From Chitinophaga horti (lineage in GTDB: Bacteria > Bacteroidota > Bacteroidia > Chitinophagales > Chitinophagaceae), in contig NZ_CP107006.1 in the NCBI RefSeq assembly GCF_022867795.2, forward strand, positions 4,960,001 to 5,024,000: a DNA stretch of 64,000 nt, read 5' to 3'. The notes beneath the pieces are model-generated. The model did no database searches. It was not told the DNA's origin and saw only the letters and a list, made by a program, of their open reading frames with translations. Positions 53,576 through 62,788 of this stretch are shown one piece after another. The translations under genes and the position numbers were made by a program. The first letter of the stretch is position 1; each line of letters starts with the position of its first letter.

Positions 53576-55534
53576 TTACTTGATCGGTACCGTGATCACT
53601 GTAAAGGAAGAAGGCGCCAGTGTGTTTTTCCAGCCTTTCGCCTGCGTTTTAGCCGTGCTGCTGACAGGATACACCTCTTTCGGTTTTTCCAGCGTATTGT
53701 AGCTGTACAGGTCCGACGCGACCAGTGTTTCCACCTTCGTGTCTTTATTGGCAGCTATGCCGGCCACATCCAGCGTAATATTTTTAGTTTGGGAAGATAT
53801 GTTTACCAGTTTGATATAGGCCACCTTCGCCTTTTTATCCAGCACGGCGCTGGCGTACAAGCTATCCTGCCCCGTCAGGAATTTACCGTTAGCGGTGATA
53901 GGCAGTACATTAGTACCGGCGTAATTCGCATATGCTTTCTGCACATAGTAGTTAGGTGTGGCCACGGTCTGCAGATTATCGAACCAGATGAGGTCCGGGC
54001 GCCATTGCCAGGCTTCCACGTGCGCGAACAGCGGTGCGTAAGAACACATGTGTACTACGTCTGCATTACGCTCCAGCCCCGTCATAAAGGCGGCTTCGGC
54101 CAGGGCGCTCAGCCAGGTATTACGTGATTCGGCTTGTGGCTGTTCTTTCGCGTGTGCAGCATATTCACCGGCAAACACTTTCGGGCCCTTACGGTCGTAG
54201 TTGTCGTAACGGGCAGCGTTCTGGAAAAACCACTCCGGCGGACGGTAGTAATGTTCGTCGATCAGCGGCGCGTTAAGTTTCTTCAGTTCCTTCCAGGCAA
54301 AGTCAAACTCCTTCCCGCTTGCACCGGGGCCAGAGCCGGATACCAGTACGATTTCCGGATGTTTCTTCTCCAATACTTCTGCAAACAATTTATAACGATC
54401 GATGTATTGTACATCCCACTGCTCGTTACCAATGCCGAGGTATTTCAGGTTAAAGGGAGCCGGATGGCCCATGTCTGCACGCAGTTTACCCCATTTGGTA
54501 GCCGTGCTGCCATTCGCAAATTCGATCAGGTCCAGCGCGTCCTGGATGTAGGGATCCAGTTCATCGAGCGCTACTACTTCACCGGTATTGTATTGACAAG
54601 CCATACCGCAGTTGAGGATGGGCAATGCGGTGGAACCTAAATCTTCTGCCAGCTGAAAATATTCGAAGAAGCCCAGGCCGAACGTCTGGAAGTAATCCGG
54701 CGCGTTGCGGTGGGAGAACTCGGTATTCCAGCGGTTGATGATCAATTCTCTTTCTTCCGGTTTACCAACAGTTTTTTTCCACTGATAACGGTTGCTTAAG
54801 TCGCGGCCTTCCACGATACAACCGCCGGGGAAGCGGATGAAGCCAGGTTTCAGTTCCGCCAGTTTCTCCACTAAATCTTTTCTCAAACCACCGGGGCGGC
54901 CTTTCCAGGTATCTTTCGGGAACAGGGATATCATATCCGCCTCCACCGTTCCATTTCCTTCAAAGTATACTTCCAGCTTCGCTTTGGCTTCGGTTTTAGT
55001 AGCCGTTAAGGAAGCGGTATGTTTATTCCATTCGCCGTTTAGTCCGCCCAGGGTCGTCTCCCCCAGTTTTTCACCGGCAGGACTTACCAGTACGATACGC
55101 AGTTTCACGTTACCGCTGGCCTGGCGCGCCCACAGTGAAAAATCATAGGCAGCGCCCTGCTTTACACCCATGCCGCGGAAGCCTTCGTTAGACAGGCCGT
55201 ACTGACCGTCTACCGTAATGCTCGCATAACGTGGGTTAGCAGGATTAGCGGTTTTGTGATTATTGATCAGTGTTTTCCCTTTCAGGCCTTCGCGCTTCAC
55301 TTCTTTCCAGGCCATCATTGGTACGCTAAATTCGAAGGAGCGGTTCTTCACCATTTCTGCATAAAGGCCACCATCTGCGGCGAAGTTGATGTCTTCGAAA
55401 AAGATGCCCCACATCGTGGGCTGTATCGCAACACCAGGTTTATTCGCCTGCACCGTGATGGTTTGTGCATTTGCGCCTGCCATGGCCTGTGTAACTAAGA
55501 GCAGCGACAATCCTGCTTTGTGGAGAAGATTCAT
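53576..55534 (-). CDS. GH51 alpha-L-arabinofuranosidase, secreted
   Basis: A 652-residue enzyme with a signal peptide (cleavage near GANAQ). MWGIFFEDINFAADGGLYAE is the family start, followed by a carbohydrate-binding-like insert (about 75-215). The barrel shows RFPGGCIVEG, the acid/base Glu in YLGIGNEQWDVQ, and the nucleophile Glu in LIDEHYYRPP. It releases terminal arabinofuranose from arabinan or arabinogalactan side chains. It heads the three-enzyme block, with a terminator upstream after susD, so it may also have its own promoter in 55535-55767. Confidence 0.93.
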   Translation of the reverse strand: MNLLHKAGLSLLLVTQAMAGANAQTITVQANKPGVAIQPTMWGIFFEDINFAADGGLYAEMVKNRSFEFSVPMMAWKEVKREGLKGKTLINNHKTANPANPRYASITVDGQYGLSNEGFRGMGVKQGAAYDFSLWARQASGNVKLRIVLVSPAGEKLGETTLGGLNGEWNKHTASLTATKTEAKAKLEVYFEGNGTVEADMISLFPKDTWKGRPGGLRKDLVEKLAELKPGFIRFPGGCIVEGRDLSNRYQWKKTVGKPEERELIINRWNTEFSHRNAPDYFQTFGLGFFEYFQLAEDLGSTALPILNCGMACQYNTGEVVALDELDPYIQDALDLIEFANGSTATKWGKLRADMGHPAPFNLKYLGIGNEQWDVQYIDRYKLFAEVLEKKHPEIVLVSGSGPGASGKEFDFAWKELKKLNAPLIDEHYYRPPEWFFQNAARYDNYDRKGPKVFAGEYAAHAKEQPQAESRNTWLSALAEAAFMTGLERNADVVHMCSYAPLFAHVEAWQWRPDLIWFDNLQTVATPNYYVQKAYANYAGTNVLPITANGKFLTGQDSLYASAVLDKKAKVAYIKLVNISSQTKNITLDVAGIAANKDTKVETLVASDLYSYNTLEKPKEVYPVSSTAKTQAKGWKNTLAPSSFTVITVPIK

Positions 55535-55767
55535 AAGTACCAGTTCTCTTATTGTTAGTTGATAAAGTTTTACTGCTCACGTTTCCAGATATACGTCCGG
55601 CGCTGGTAGCAGCTGCCGCGAACACGTGGAATAAAGGAACGAATCTAATAATAATTGTTAAATTAACACTTAATTATCTATCGCTAAAATACTTTTAATC
55701 GTTCCGCCTGCGTAGCAGTAATTTAACCTTTACTTACCGTATATTAACCCATTGATCAGTGGTAATA

Positions 55768-55797
55768 CAAAAGGGCGCACCGGAAACCGGCGCGCCC
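55768..55797 (-). terminator. Terminator after susD
   Basis: A GC-rich 11-bp stem with one mismatch (55773-55783 with 55787-55797) is followed on the minus strand by TTTTG. It separates the SusC/SusD pair from the enzyme genes and probably sets their relative expression. Confidence 0.75.
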
Positions 55798-55819
55798 GTC
55801 ACATATAAAAACTGAGTGG

Positions 55820-57352
55820 TTAATAGTTCAGGTTCTGGCTAATGCCAGCCACCAAAACATCATTGTTCGGAATCGGTAAAACTTCATGTTTATTTGGGGT
55901 GAAGCCAAGTGTGCCCAGCATAGCGGCAGCACGGCCCCAGCGTACAAGATCTACATAACGATGGCCTTCAAACGCCAGCTCCAGCTGCCTTTCCAGCACA
56001 ATAGCCTCGAACAGCGCGGTGCCACTTGCGGTTACTTCACCCAGACCGGCACGCAGCCTGACTTTCTTCAATTCTGCACGGGCACGGCCTTCATCGCCTG
56101 CGCGGTAATAAGCTTCGGCTGCCATGAGTAACACGTCGGCATAACGTACGAGCCGCCAGTTGGTACCGTAGTTCAGTTCGGACACAGCACCTCCTGCACC
56201 ATTGGTTTGTCCCTGGTAGGAGCCGTACTTCCGCTGCAGGAAGCCCTCAAAGTCCCAGCTGGTAGGGCTGGTCCAGTCGCCACCGGCTGCCTGCAACTCG
56301 CCGATGGACATTACAGTGTTCTGCCTGCGCTTCACATCACCAGCAGCTACATAGGCATTGTACAACGCAGGTTTGGGCAGGTTAAAGCCCCAGCCTGCGA
56401 TCAGCGAATCGCCGGGAGCTTTTTTATAATAATCGGCGCGGGGACCCATCAGCTGTATATGAATGTTACTTTCCAGCGCGCGGCCGTTATCCCAGGGAAA
56501 GTTACCCCAGTCGTACGGCACGTTGGACACGTAGTTCACTTCGAACAACGATTCGATGCCGAATTCGCCTGCCAGTGAGAACACGCGACCAAAATCAGGC
56601 TCCAGGTCAAACTGTGTCGACTTGATTACCAGGTCGAACTGTGCGGCAGCCGGCCCCCATTTCTCCTGGTATAGCAGCGCCTTGCCAAGGATCGCCTGGG
56701 CGGCACCTTTAGAAATCCGGAATTTATCGCCTGCACTGTATTCACTTTTCAAAGGCAGATCGGGGATCGCTTCGGTCAGGTCTTTTTCGATTTGTGCATA
56801 CACATCTGCCTTGGGCGTTCTTGGCGTATTACGAAAATCGCTTAGCGAGATGGCTTTGGTGACGATGGGCACATCTCCCCAAAGACTCACCAGTTCTAAG
56901 TAGTTATAAGCGCGAATGGCTTTTGCTTCTGCGATCAGCCTTTTACGCAACGTATTCTCGGGTTTTACATTATTGATCACGAGGTTGGCGCGTGCGATCG
57001 TGTAGTAACACATACGCCAGGCACCAAACACGGCCTCGTTCTGCGAGTCGAAGGTAAAATCGTCGAGCGCCTGGTAGCCGGGTTGGTCGCCAGGGCCATT
57101 GCCACCGGCATTACTTTCATCCGAAGGAAATGTTTTTACCAGCGTAAGGCTCGACCAGCCAAAGTTATAGTGCGCGGAAAGGAAGTCGTACACCGCAGTG
57201 GTGGCCTGTAAAGCATCTGCATCCGTTTTATAAAACCCGTCAATAGGTAGCCGCCCAGGAATTTCCTGGTCAAGGAAACTCTTGGAGCAGCTACCAGTCA
57301 GCATGAACGTGGATGCACTAAAGAAGGCTATTTTAAGAATCGAATTTTTCAT
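55820..57352 (-). CDS. SusD/RagB-family glycan-binding lipoprotein
   Basis: A 510-residue surface lipoprotein (lipobox FMLTGSC, Cys at about 22). Helical TPR-like N-terminal half: TDADALQATTAVYDFLSAHY, RANLVINNV, AEAKAIRAYNYLELVSLWGD. C-terminal SusD blocks include NWRLVRYADVLLMAAEAYYR and VLERQLELAFEGHRYVDLVR. It binds glycan at the cell surface as the lid of the SusC transporter encoded just upstream. The enzymes downstream suggest an arabino-galactan type substrate. Confidence 0.94.
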   Translation of the reverse strand: MKNSILKIAFFSASTFMLTGSCSKSFLDQEIPGRLPIDGFYKTDADALQATTAVYDFLSAHYNFGWSSLTLVKTFPSDESNAGGNGPGDQPGYQALDDFTFDSQNEAVFGAWRMCYYTIARANLVINNVKPENTLRKRLIAEAKAIRAYNYLELVSLWGDVPIVTKAISLSDFRNTPRTPKADVYAQIEKDLTEAIPDLPLKSEYSAGDKFRISKGAAQAILGKALLYQEKWGPAAAQFDLVIKSTQFDLEPDFGRVFSLAGEFGIESLFEVNYVSNVPYDWGNFPWDNGRALESNIHIQLMGPRADYYKKAPGDSLIAGWGFNLPKPALYNAYVAAGDVKRRQNTVMSIGELQAAGGDWTSPTSWDFEGFLQRKYGSYQGQTNGAGGAVSELNYGTNWRLVRYADVLLMAAEAYYRAGDEGRARAELKKVRLRAGLGEVTASGTALFEAIVLERQLELAFEGHRYVDLVRWGRAAAMLGTLGFTPNKHEVLPIPNNDVLVAGISQNLNY

Positions 57353-57370
57353 GATAACGTGTTTTGCTGT

Positions 57371-60300
57371 TTAGAAACTCACATTCAAACCAAACATCAG
57401 CTTACGGGGAATAGGATATACACCGCGGTCGATCCCAAGACTGTTATTGTTGTTACTGCCTGCTTCAGGGTCCATACCGGGGTAGTCGGTAAAGGTGAAG
57501 AAGTCGTCGAGCGACACATACACTCTTGCACGGGTAATGCTGGCGCGGCTCAACAACGTTTTAGGCAGTGAATAACCCAGTTGCAGCTGGCGGATGCGGG
57601 TGTAAGATCCATCGAAGATCATCTTATCAGAGTTGTACGCATACTCGCTGTTCGTATTCGCGGCAAACCAGGTATTGGTGCTGCCGGCGCCTGTCCAGCG
57701 GTCGTTATAGAAAAACACGGGTTTATTTGCAGTAGGCCTGTCCACACGATTGAAGCCCATAAAAATATCGTTGCCACTCTGCCCCTGTAAAAACATCAGG
57801 AAGTCGAAGCCTTTGTACGAAAGGTTAATGCGGCCGCCGTAGATCAGCTTTGGATGCGGGCTGCCTATCTCGGTATGGTCTGCATTGGAAATGCTTTTAT
57901 CGCCATTTACATCTACTACGATAGGATCACCTGGTTTGGGATTATAACCGGTAATACCCGTGGTGGCGAGGTATTTCGTGATCTCTGCCTGGTCCTGGAA
58001 GATACCGTCTGTTTTATAACCGCGGAAGTACCATACGGGATAACCCACTTCGAAGAACGTGGCCGTGTAGCCGGTACCGAGGCCGGTGCCGAACAGGCGT
58101 TGTACGAATGGGTTCAGGTAAGTTACTTCGTTGTTCAATGTGGCGAGGTTACCGCCGATTTCCCACTTAAACTCGCGGTCGTCGTTACGGTAATTCAGGT
58201 CGATTTCGATACCCTGGTTGCGTACGTCACCGCTATTTACGAAGGGCAGCGCAAAACCAGCAAAGCCTGGCGCCGTACCCGGTGAAATCAGATCTTTGGT
58301 GGTTTTATTGTAGTAGTCTACCGATAAGTTTACCTTATTACTGAACATCGCCACATCAAAGCCTACATCGATGTGATTACTTTCTTCCCACTTCAGCTGC
58401 GGGTTGGCAATGTTAGCCGCTTCCGCACCTACGAGAAAAGCGCCGTTCGCATCCGCATAACGTAATCCCTGCGCGGTAATCACCGACGCCCACTGGCCAA
58501 TACCTACATTCGACAGGCTACCATTCACACCCCAGCTGGCGCGCAGCTTCAGGTAATCCATAAACGATACCGAATTTTTAAAGAACGGTTCGTTGGAGAT
58601 CACCCAGCCTGCAGACACAGAAGGGAATGTGCCCCATTGATTATCCGGCGGCAAAACAGAACCACCATCGCGGCGCACGGTCACGTTCAGCAGGTATTTA
58701 TCGTCGTAATCGTAAATAATACGACCGTAGTAAGAAAGTAATTGCCTGTACGTTTGCAGCCCTGCGATACGGTCAACGTCATCCGGTGTAAAATCGCTGT
58801 AAGCAAATTTATCTTCCTCTGCAAACATGCCCGAGGAGCTGCCGTTCAAACGATTATACCCCATCTTCATAGCTGACATACCCGCGAGCACCGTCAGGTT
58901 GTTTTTACCGAAGGTTTTGGTATAGTTGGCGAAGTTCTCCCACTGCCAGGTAAACCAGCTTTCGTTGTTGTCCGTTACACTGGCTATGGTATTTAATCTT
59001 TCGGAGGAATACCAGAACGTAGGCGCCCAGGAGTGATTACGTTGAAAGGCAGCATCGATACCGAAGCGGCTCGTCAGTTTCAGCCCTTTGATCGGCTCCA
59101 ACTCAGCGAACACGTTACCTACGATCTTACTTTGTTTCGTTTCCTGGTTGGTGTTATGTATTTGCGCGATCGGGTTGGATATCTCGCCCTTTACGAAATT
59201 GGAGATGCCATAATAGTTACCCTGGTTGTCGCGGCTGAGTGGATTGTTTGCACTCAGGGCAGACTGTGCATGTGCAGGTAGCGTGCCGGAATAAATCACC
59301 GGCGTGATCGGGTCCATGAGGATGGCGTTATTGATGACTGCGCCAAACTCGGAATCTTCCGTTACACCCCTTCTTTTAAAGTGAGAAAAAGAGAAGCGGT
59401 TACCTACGTTCAGCCAGGGTTTTACTTTATAATCGGTGTTGATGCGCAGCGTGTACCGATCGAATTTCGCTTTGCTGCCGCCGACTACGCCATCCTGCGA
59501 AAAGATAGTACCGCCGATGAGGTAAGACGATTTATCCGTACCGCCGCTGAGGTTTAACGCATAACGTTGCAGCGGGGCCGTTTCAAATATTTCGTTCAGC
59601 CAGTCAGTACCTTTTACACCCGCAATATCTGCTGGCGTAGGACGGTTAGCTGTGTTGGATTCATTCAGGTAAGTAGCGTATTGTTCCACGTTCATCAGCT
59701 TCATCGGGTTTTTCACCGACTGCTGACCGTATTGCATAGAGAAGTTGATTTCGCTGGATCCGGCTTTACCCGTTTTAGTGGTGATGATCACGACGCCGTT
59801 CGCGCCTTCTGCTCCGTAGATCGCTGCAGACGCACCGTCTTTCAACACCTCTACGCTTGCTATTTCAGACGGATCGAGATACTCGATACCACCGGCGCGC
59901 ACTCCATCGATGATGTACAGCGGTTCGGCGGAACCATTGGATCCTGTTCCTCGTACCCTTACGCGCATGCTGCTACCGGGAGAACCGGAGGCTGGCAATA
60001 CCGTTACACCCGGCGTACGGCCCTGTAATGCCTGTTCTATACGGCTGCTGGACACCGTCGCGATCTGCTCGGCCCTTACGGACGAGATGGCACCGGTTAC
60101 CAGGCTCTTTTTTTGTGCGCCATACCCTACCACCACGATCTCGTTCAGGGCTTTATTGCTGGCGTCCAGCTGAATATTCAGCGTGGTGGGGCCGGTCACC
60201 AGCACTTCCTTTGCGTCGTAACCAATGAGGGAGAACACGAGGGTTTTGCCTACCGGCACTTCCAGGCTGAACGTACCATCTGATTTTACTTGTGTACCCC

Positions 60301-60871
60301 GGTTTTCACCTTTGATGAGTACATTGGCGCCGGGTAGTCCGTCGTTACCGGCGGCATCATTTACGGTACCGCTTACACGAACCGGGCGTACAGTGTCGGC
60401 CACCTGGTTAAACGATGATCCGGTGCCGCCCTTAGGGACAGACATCAGCAGCAGGATATCATCCTTCTTGTCCTTTTGCGACGGATTGCTGGAGGCCCCG
60501 CCGCGAACAGGTGCATCAACCGGTGCCGGCACGATTGCATACGTATTCGGCTGCACGATTTGTGCGTCGAGCCCCAGCGGGGCGAGCAGCGCACGCAGCA
60601 TTTCATCTACGGCACGGTAACGCGAGGGATCGAACTCTATTTTAACGTCGGGTAATTTTTTGGCTTCGTAGAGCAAGTCTACTTTGTATGTTTTGTGGAT
60701 TTCTTTTAACAGGGTAACGAGTGTCTTTTTAGACTTACCGCCTTGTTTTACAGATTGGTTCGTCCGGTTGTAGGCCAGGTCTTGCGGAAAGGCCGCGTAC
60801 GACGAATAGCTGATTGCCGCCAATGCCGTAATGAACAAGCCTTGCCTGCAAAACAAAATTCGCTTTTTCAT
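57371..60871 (-). CDS. SusC/RagA TonB-dependent transporter with STN signalling domain
   Basis: A 1166-residue outer-membrane transporter. A signal peptide (about 1-27) is followed by a STN (secretin/TonB N-terminal) domain (about 50-115, LLKEIHKTYKVDLLYEAKKL), used to signal to FecR anti-sigma factors. A carboxypeptidase-like regulatory domain (about 165-240, VSGTVNDAAGNDGLPGANVL), the SusC signature NEIVVVGYGAQKK, a plug (DPSEIASVEVLKDGASAAIY) and the barrel ending LMFGLNVSF follow. The sigma/FecR pair directly upstream makes the control chain clear: ligand uptake, then FecR, then sigma. Confidence 0.95.
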   Translation of the reverse strand: MKKRILFCRQGLFITALAAISYSSYAAFPQDLAYNRTNQSVKQGGKSKKTLVTLLKEIHKTYKVDLLYEAKKLPDVKIEFDPSRYRAVDEMLRALLAPLGLDAQIVQPNTYAIVPAPVDAPVRGGASSNPSQKDKKDDILLLMSVPKGGTGSSFNQVADTVRPVRVSGTVNDAAGNDGLPGANVLIKGENRGTQVKSDGTFSLEVPVGKTLVFSLIGYDAKEVLVTGPTTLNIQLDASNKALNEIVVVGYGAQKKSLVTGAISSVRAEQIATVSSSRIEQALQGRTPGVTVLPASGSPGSSMRVRVRGTGSNGSAEPLYIIDGVRAGGIEYLDPSEIASVEVLKDGASAAIYGAEGANGVVIITTKTGKAGSSEINFSMQYGQQSVKNPMKLMNVEQYATYLNESNTANRPTPADIAGVKGTDWLNEIFETAPLQRYALNLSGGTDKSSYLIGGTIFSQDGVVGGSKAKFDRYTLRINTDYKVKPWLNVGNRFSFSHFKRRGVTEDSEFGAVINNAILMDPITPVIYSGTLPAHAQSALSANNPLSRDNQGNYYGISNFVKGEISNPIAQIHNTNQETKQSKIVGNVFAELEPIKGLKLTSRFGIDAAFQRNHSWAPTFWYSSERLNTIASVTDNNESWFTWQWENFANYTKTFGKNNLTVLAGMSAMKMGYNRLNGSSSGMFAEEDKFAYSDFTPDDVDRIAGLQTYRQLLSYYGRIIYDYDDKYLLNVTVRRDGGSVLPPDNQWGTFPSVSAGWVISNEPFFKNSVSFMDYLKLRASWGVNGSLSNVGIGQWASVITAQGLRYADANGAFLVGAEAANIANPQLKWEESNHIDVGFDVAMFSNKVNLSVDYYNKTTKDLISPGTAPGFAGFALPFVNSGDVRNQGIEIDLNYRNDDREFKWEIGGNLATLNNEVTYLNPFVQRLFGTGLGTGYTATFFEVGYPVWYFRGYKTDGIFQDQAEITKYLATTGITGYNPKPGDPIVVDVNGDKSISNADHTEIGSPHPKLIYGGRINLSYKGFDFLMFLQGQSGNDIFMGFNRVDRPTANKPVFFYNDRWTGAGSTNTWFAANTNSEYAYNSDKMIFDGSYTRIRQLQLGYSLPKTLLSRASITRARVYVSLDDFFTFTDYPGMDPEAGSNNNNSLGIDRGVYPIPRKLMFGLNVSF

Positions 60872-61104
60872 GATGTGGAATTGTTTAAAAGCGTTAAATA
60901 TTTTCTCTTCTCCGATTTTAGTTGATATCAGCCATGTGTTGTTGTTGGTTACTTATGGGCGGATACTCTTTATCCGCCCATTTTTCGATTTAGATCCGTT
61001 TGCCAAGGATGCTAATAAGCGTGTCGTTTAACAGGTTGAATAATAATGGTGCGTTGGGATGTTCTCATAAACAAAGCTATAAGCGTAATAACTTATAAGC
61101 AGAT

Positions 61105-61986
61105 CTAGTTTTTCGGTTTAAATATTAATTGCTTATCCTTTTTCTCGATATTGATGTTCATTGTAATCGAAAGTGCCTTTGCGAACTGGTCGATGTCGTC
61201 GGCCGAAAGGTCGCCGCTGATATCGCGGCTACGCAGCGATTCATCTGCTATCACTACCTCATAACCAAACCTGGTGCGTATCAGCGTGGTAATATCTTCC
61301 AGCGTCGTATTATCGAAATGGTACCGGTGATTACGCCAATCCGCTATCTGTTCCACATTGGTAAATACCCTCCGGAAATCCTTCTTCTGCGTGATCTGCA
61401 CCTCATCGCCCGGACTCATTACGTACGCGTCGGGCCGTTCTTTACCGGTGAGTTGTACTTTACCTTCTGCCAGTGACACCGTGGTTTTTTGTTCCAGGAT
61501 GTTTACGTTAAACCGCGTACCTAATACTTCTACATTTATATTATCTGTATGTACGATAAATTTAGCATTTCCGCTGCCCGGCTTTTTCGTGATTTCGAAG
61601 TACGCCTCTCCTTTCAGCCATACGGAGCGAGCTTCACTTGAGTTCCAGGCGGCTGGTACGCTAAGGGTGGAGTTAGCGTTGAGGAATACGATGGAGCTAT
61701 CCGGCAGCACTACCCTTTTAATTTCGCCGTAGGCGGTGGTGATATCGTTGGTACGTGCGCAGTAAACCTGCCGACCGATGTACCAACCGGCCCCGATTAC
61801 TAACAAAAAGGACATCACTGCGGCCACCCGGCGCAACTTCCGCCGCCTGTCGGCAGCGGCCATTTCGTTTGCTATACCCGCCTCCACCTGCTCCCAATTC
61901 TCCCGGGTCATTTCCCCCGGCACCGGCCTTTGCCGGAACCGGAAGGGCATTGATCCATCCTTCCCTGGCACCGAACGCTCGTCCAT
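61105..61986 (-). CDS. FecR-family anti-sigma factor
   Basis: A 293-residue single-pass inner-membrane protein. The cytoplasmic N-terminus binds the sigma factor. The membrane helix is at about 50-68 (VAAVMSFLLVIGAGWYIG). The periplasmic FecR domain (about 80-180) has RVVLPDSSIVFLNANSTLS-type sequence and GTRFNVNILEQ, and the C-terminal DUF4974-type domain (about 215-290) receives the STN signal. It lies between the ECF sigma and susC genes, the standard order. Confidence 0.93.
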   Translation of the reverse strand: MDERSVPGKDGSMPFRFRQRPVPGEMTRENWEQVEAGIANEMAAADRRRKLRRVAAVMSFLLVIGAGWYIGRQVYCARTNDITTAYGEIKRVVLPDSSIVFLNANSTLSVPAAWNSSEARSVWLKGEAYFEITKKPGSGNAKFIVHTDNINVEVLGTRFNVNILEQKTTVSLAEGKVQLTGKERPDAYVMSPGDEVQITQKKDFRRVFTNVEQIADWRNHRYHFDNTTLEDITTLIRTRFGYEVVIADESLRSRDISGDLSADDIDQFAKALSITMNINIEKKDKQLIFKPKN

Positions 61987-62052
61987 ATCTTGCGTGCTTT
62001 TGTAAGTAAGACACCGGATTAAATAGCCGGATACTCCTTTTTTGAAGAAATT

Positions 62053-62652
62053 TTAGAAAAATATTTTGGCAGCCAGCCAAACCGGCCCCAGTAGCGGAAG
62101 GTGCGACACCAGCTCGCGCAGCTGCTTCAGTGCTTTTTGCATGAGGTTGAGCACGGACTGATAGTTAATATCCATCACGCCCGCTATTTCATCGTAGGAA
62201 AGTTCTTCGTAATAATAGAGGTAGATGATCTCTTTTTGCCGTTTGGGCAGTTCGTTGAGGTAACGCGCGATTTTTGCTTTGAGGTCTTGTTGCTGCTCAG
62301 CGGTAATGATAATATCTTCCGTGGAAAATTCGATGTCTGGCTCGGAGGGCGGCAATATTTGCAGGCGCCGCAGGCTACGCAGCTGGTTCAACGTTTGCCG
62401 GCGCAGGGCGGTGAGCCAAAAAGCCCGCACATTTTGCAGCATGCCTATCCGCTCTTTCTTAAACCATATCTTGATAAAAAGCTCCTGTACCACATCATTT
62501 GCCAGCGCCTCGTCGTTAAGCATAGCAAAGGCATACCGGTACAATACCGGGTGCAGCAGTTCATGAACGTGAGAATAAGCCAGTGTATCTCCGCCCAGCA
62601 CCGCCTCCCACCAAATGCGTAAGTTGTCGTCTGTACTCCGGATTTCTGACAT
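62053..62652 (-). CDS. ECF RNA polymerase sigma-70 factor
   Basis: A 199-residue ECF sigma of the Bacteroidota FecI-like group. Region 2 (about 25-90) shows AFMLNDEALANDVVQELFI and FWLTALRRQTLNQL; region 4 (about 130-180) shows ELPKRQKEIIYLYYYEELSY and MDINYQSVLNLMQKAL. The hydrophobic tail LPLLGPVWLAAKIFF is a common feature of this group. It should transcribe the susC locus once released by FecR. No consensus promoter was defined in the 233 bp before susC. Confidence 0.94.
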   Translation of the reverse strand: MSEIRSTDDNLRIWWEAVLGGDTLAYSHVHELLHPVLYRYAFAMLNDEALANDVVQELFIKIWFKKERIGMLQNVRAFWLTALRRQTLNQLRSLRRLQILPPSEPDIEFSTEDIIITAEQQQDLKAKIARYLNELPKRQKEIIYLYYYEELSYDEIAGVMDINYQSVLNLMQKALKQLRELVSHLPLLGPVWLAAKIFF

Positions 62653-62730
62653 GATTTAGGCCAAAGCTAACAAAACATTATCCTGTAAAATAAGCAATAG
62701 AAATGATTTTTAAAGCAGCTTGGGGTGGAC

Positions 62731-62768
62731 GGAAAAAAGAAGGCCGGGAACTGCTAGCGTCCCCGGCC
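62731..62768 (-). terminator. Terminator of the ABC permease gene
   Basis: A GC-rich stem (62742-62748 with 62762-62768, outer bases also pairing) is followed on the minus strand by TTCTTTTTT. It lies 21 bp past the stop of the partial permease. Confidence 0.85.
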
Positions 62769-62788
62769 AAAGGTGTAAAAAATACCGT

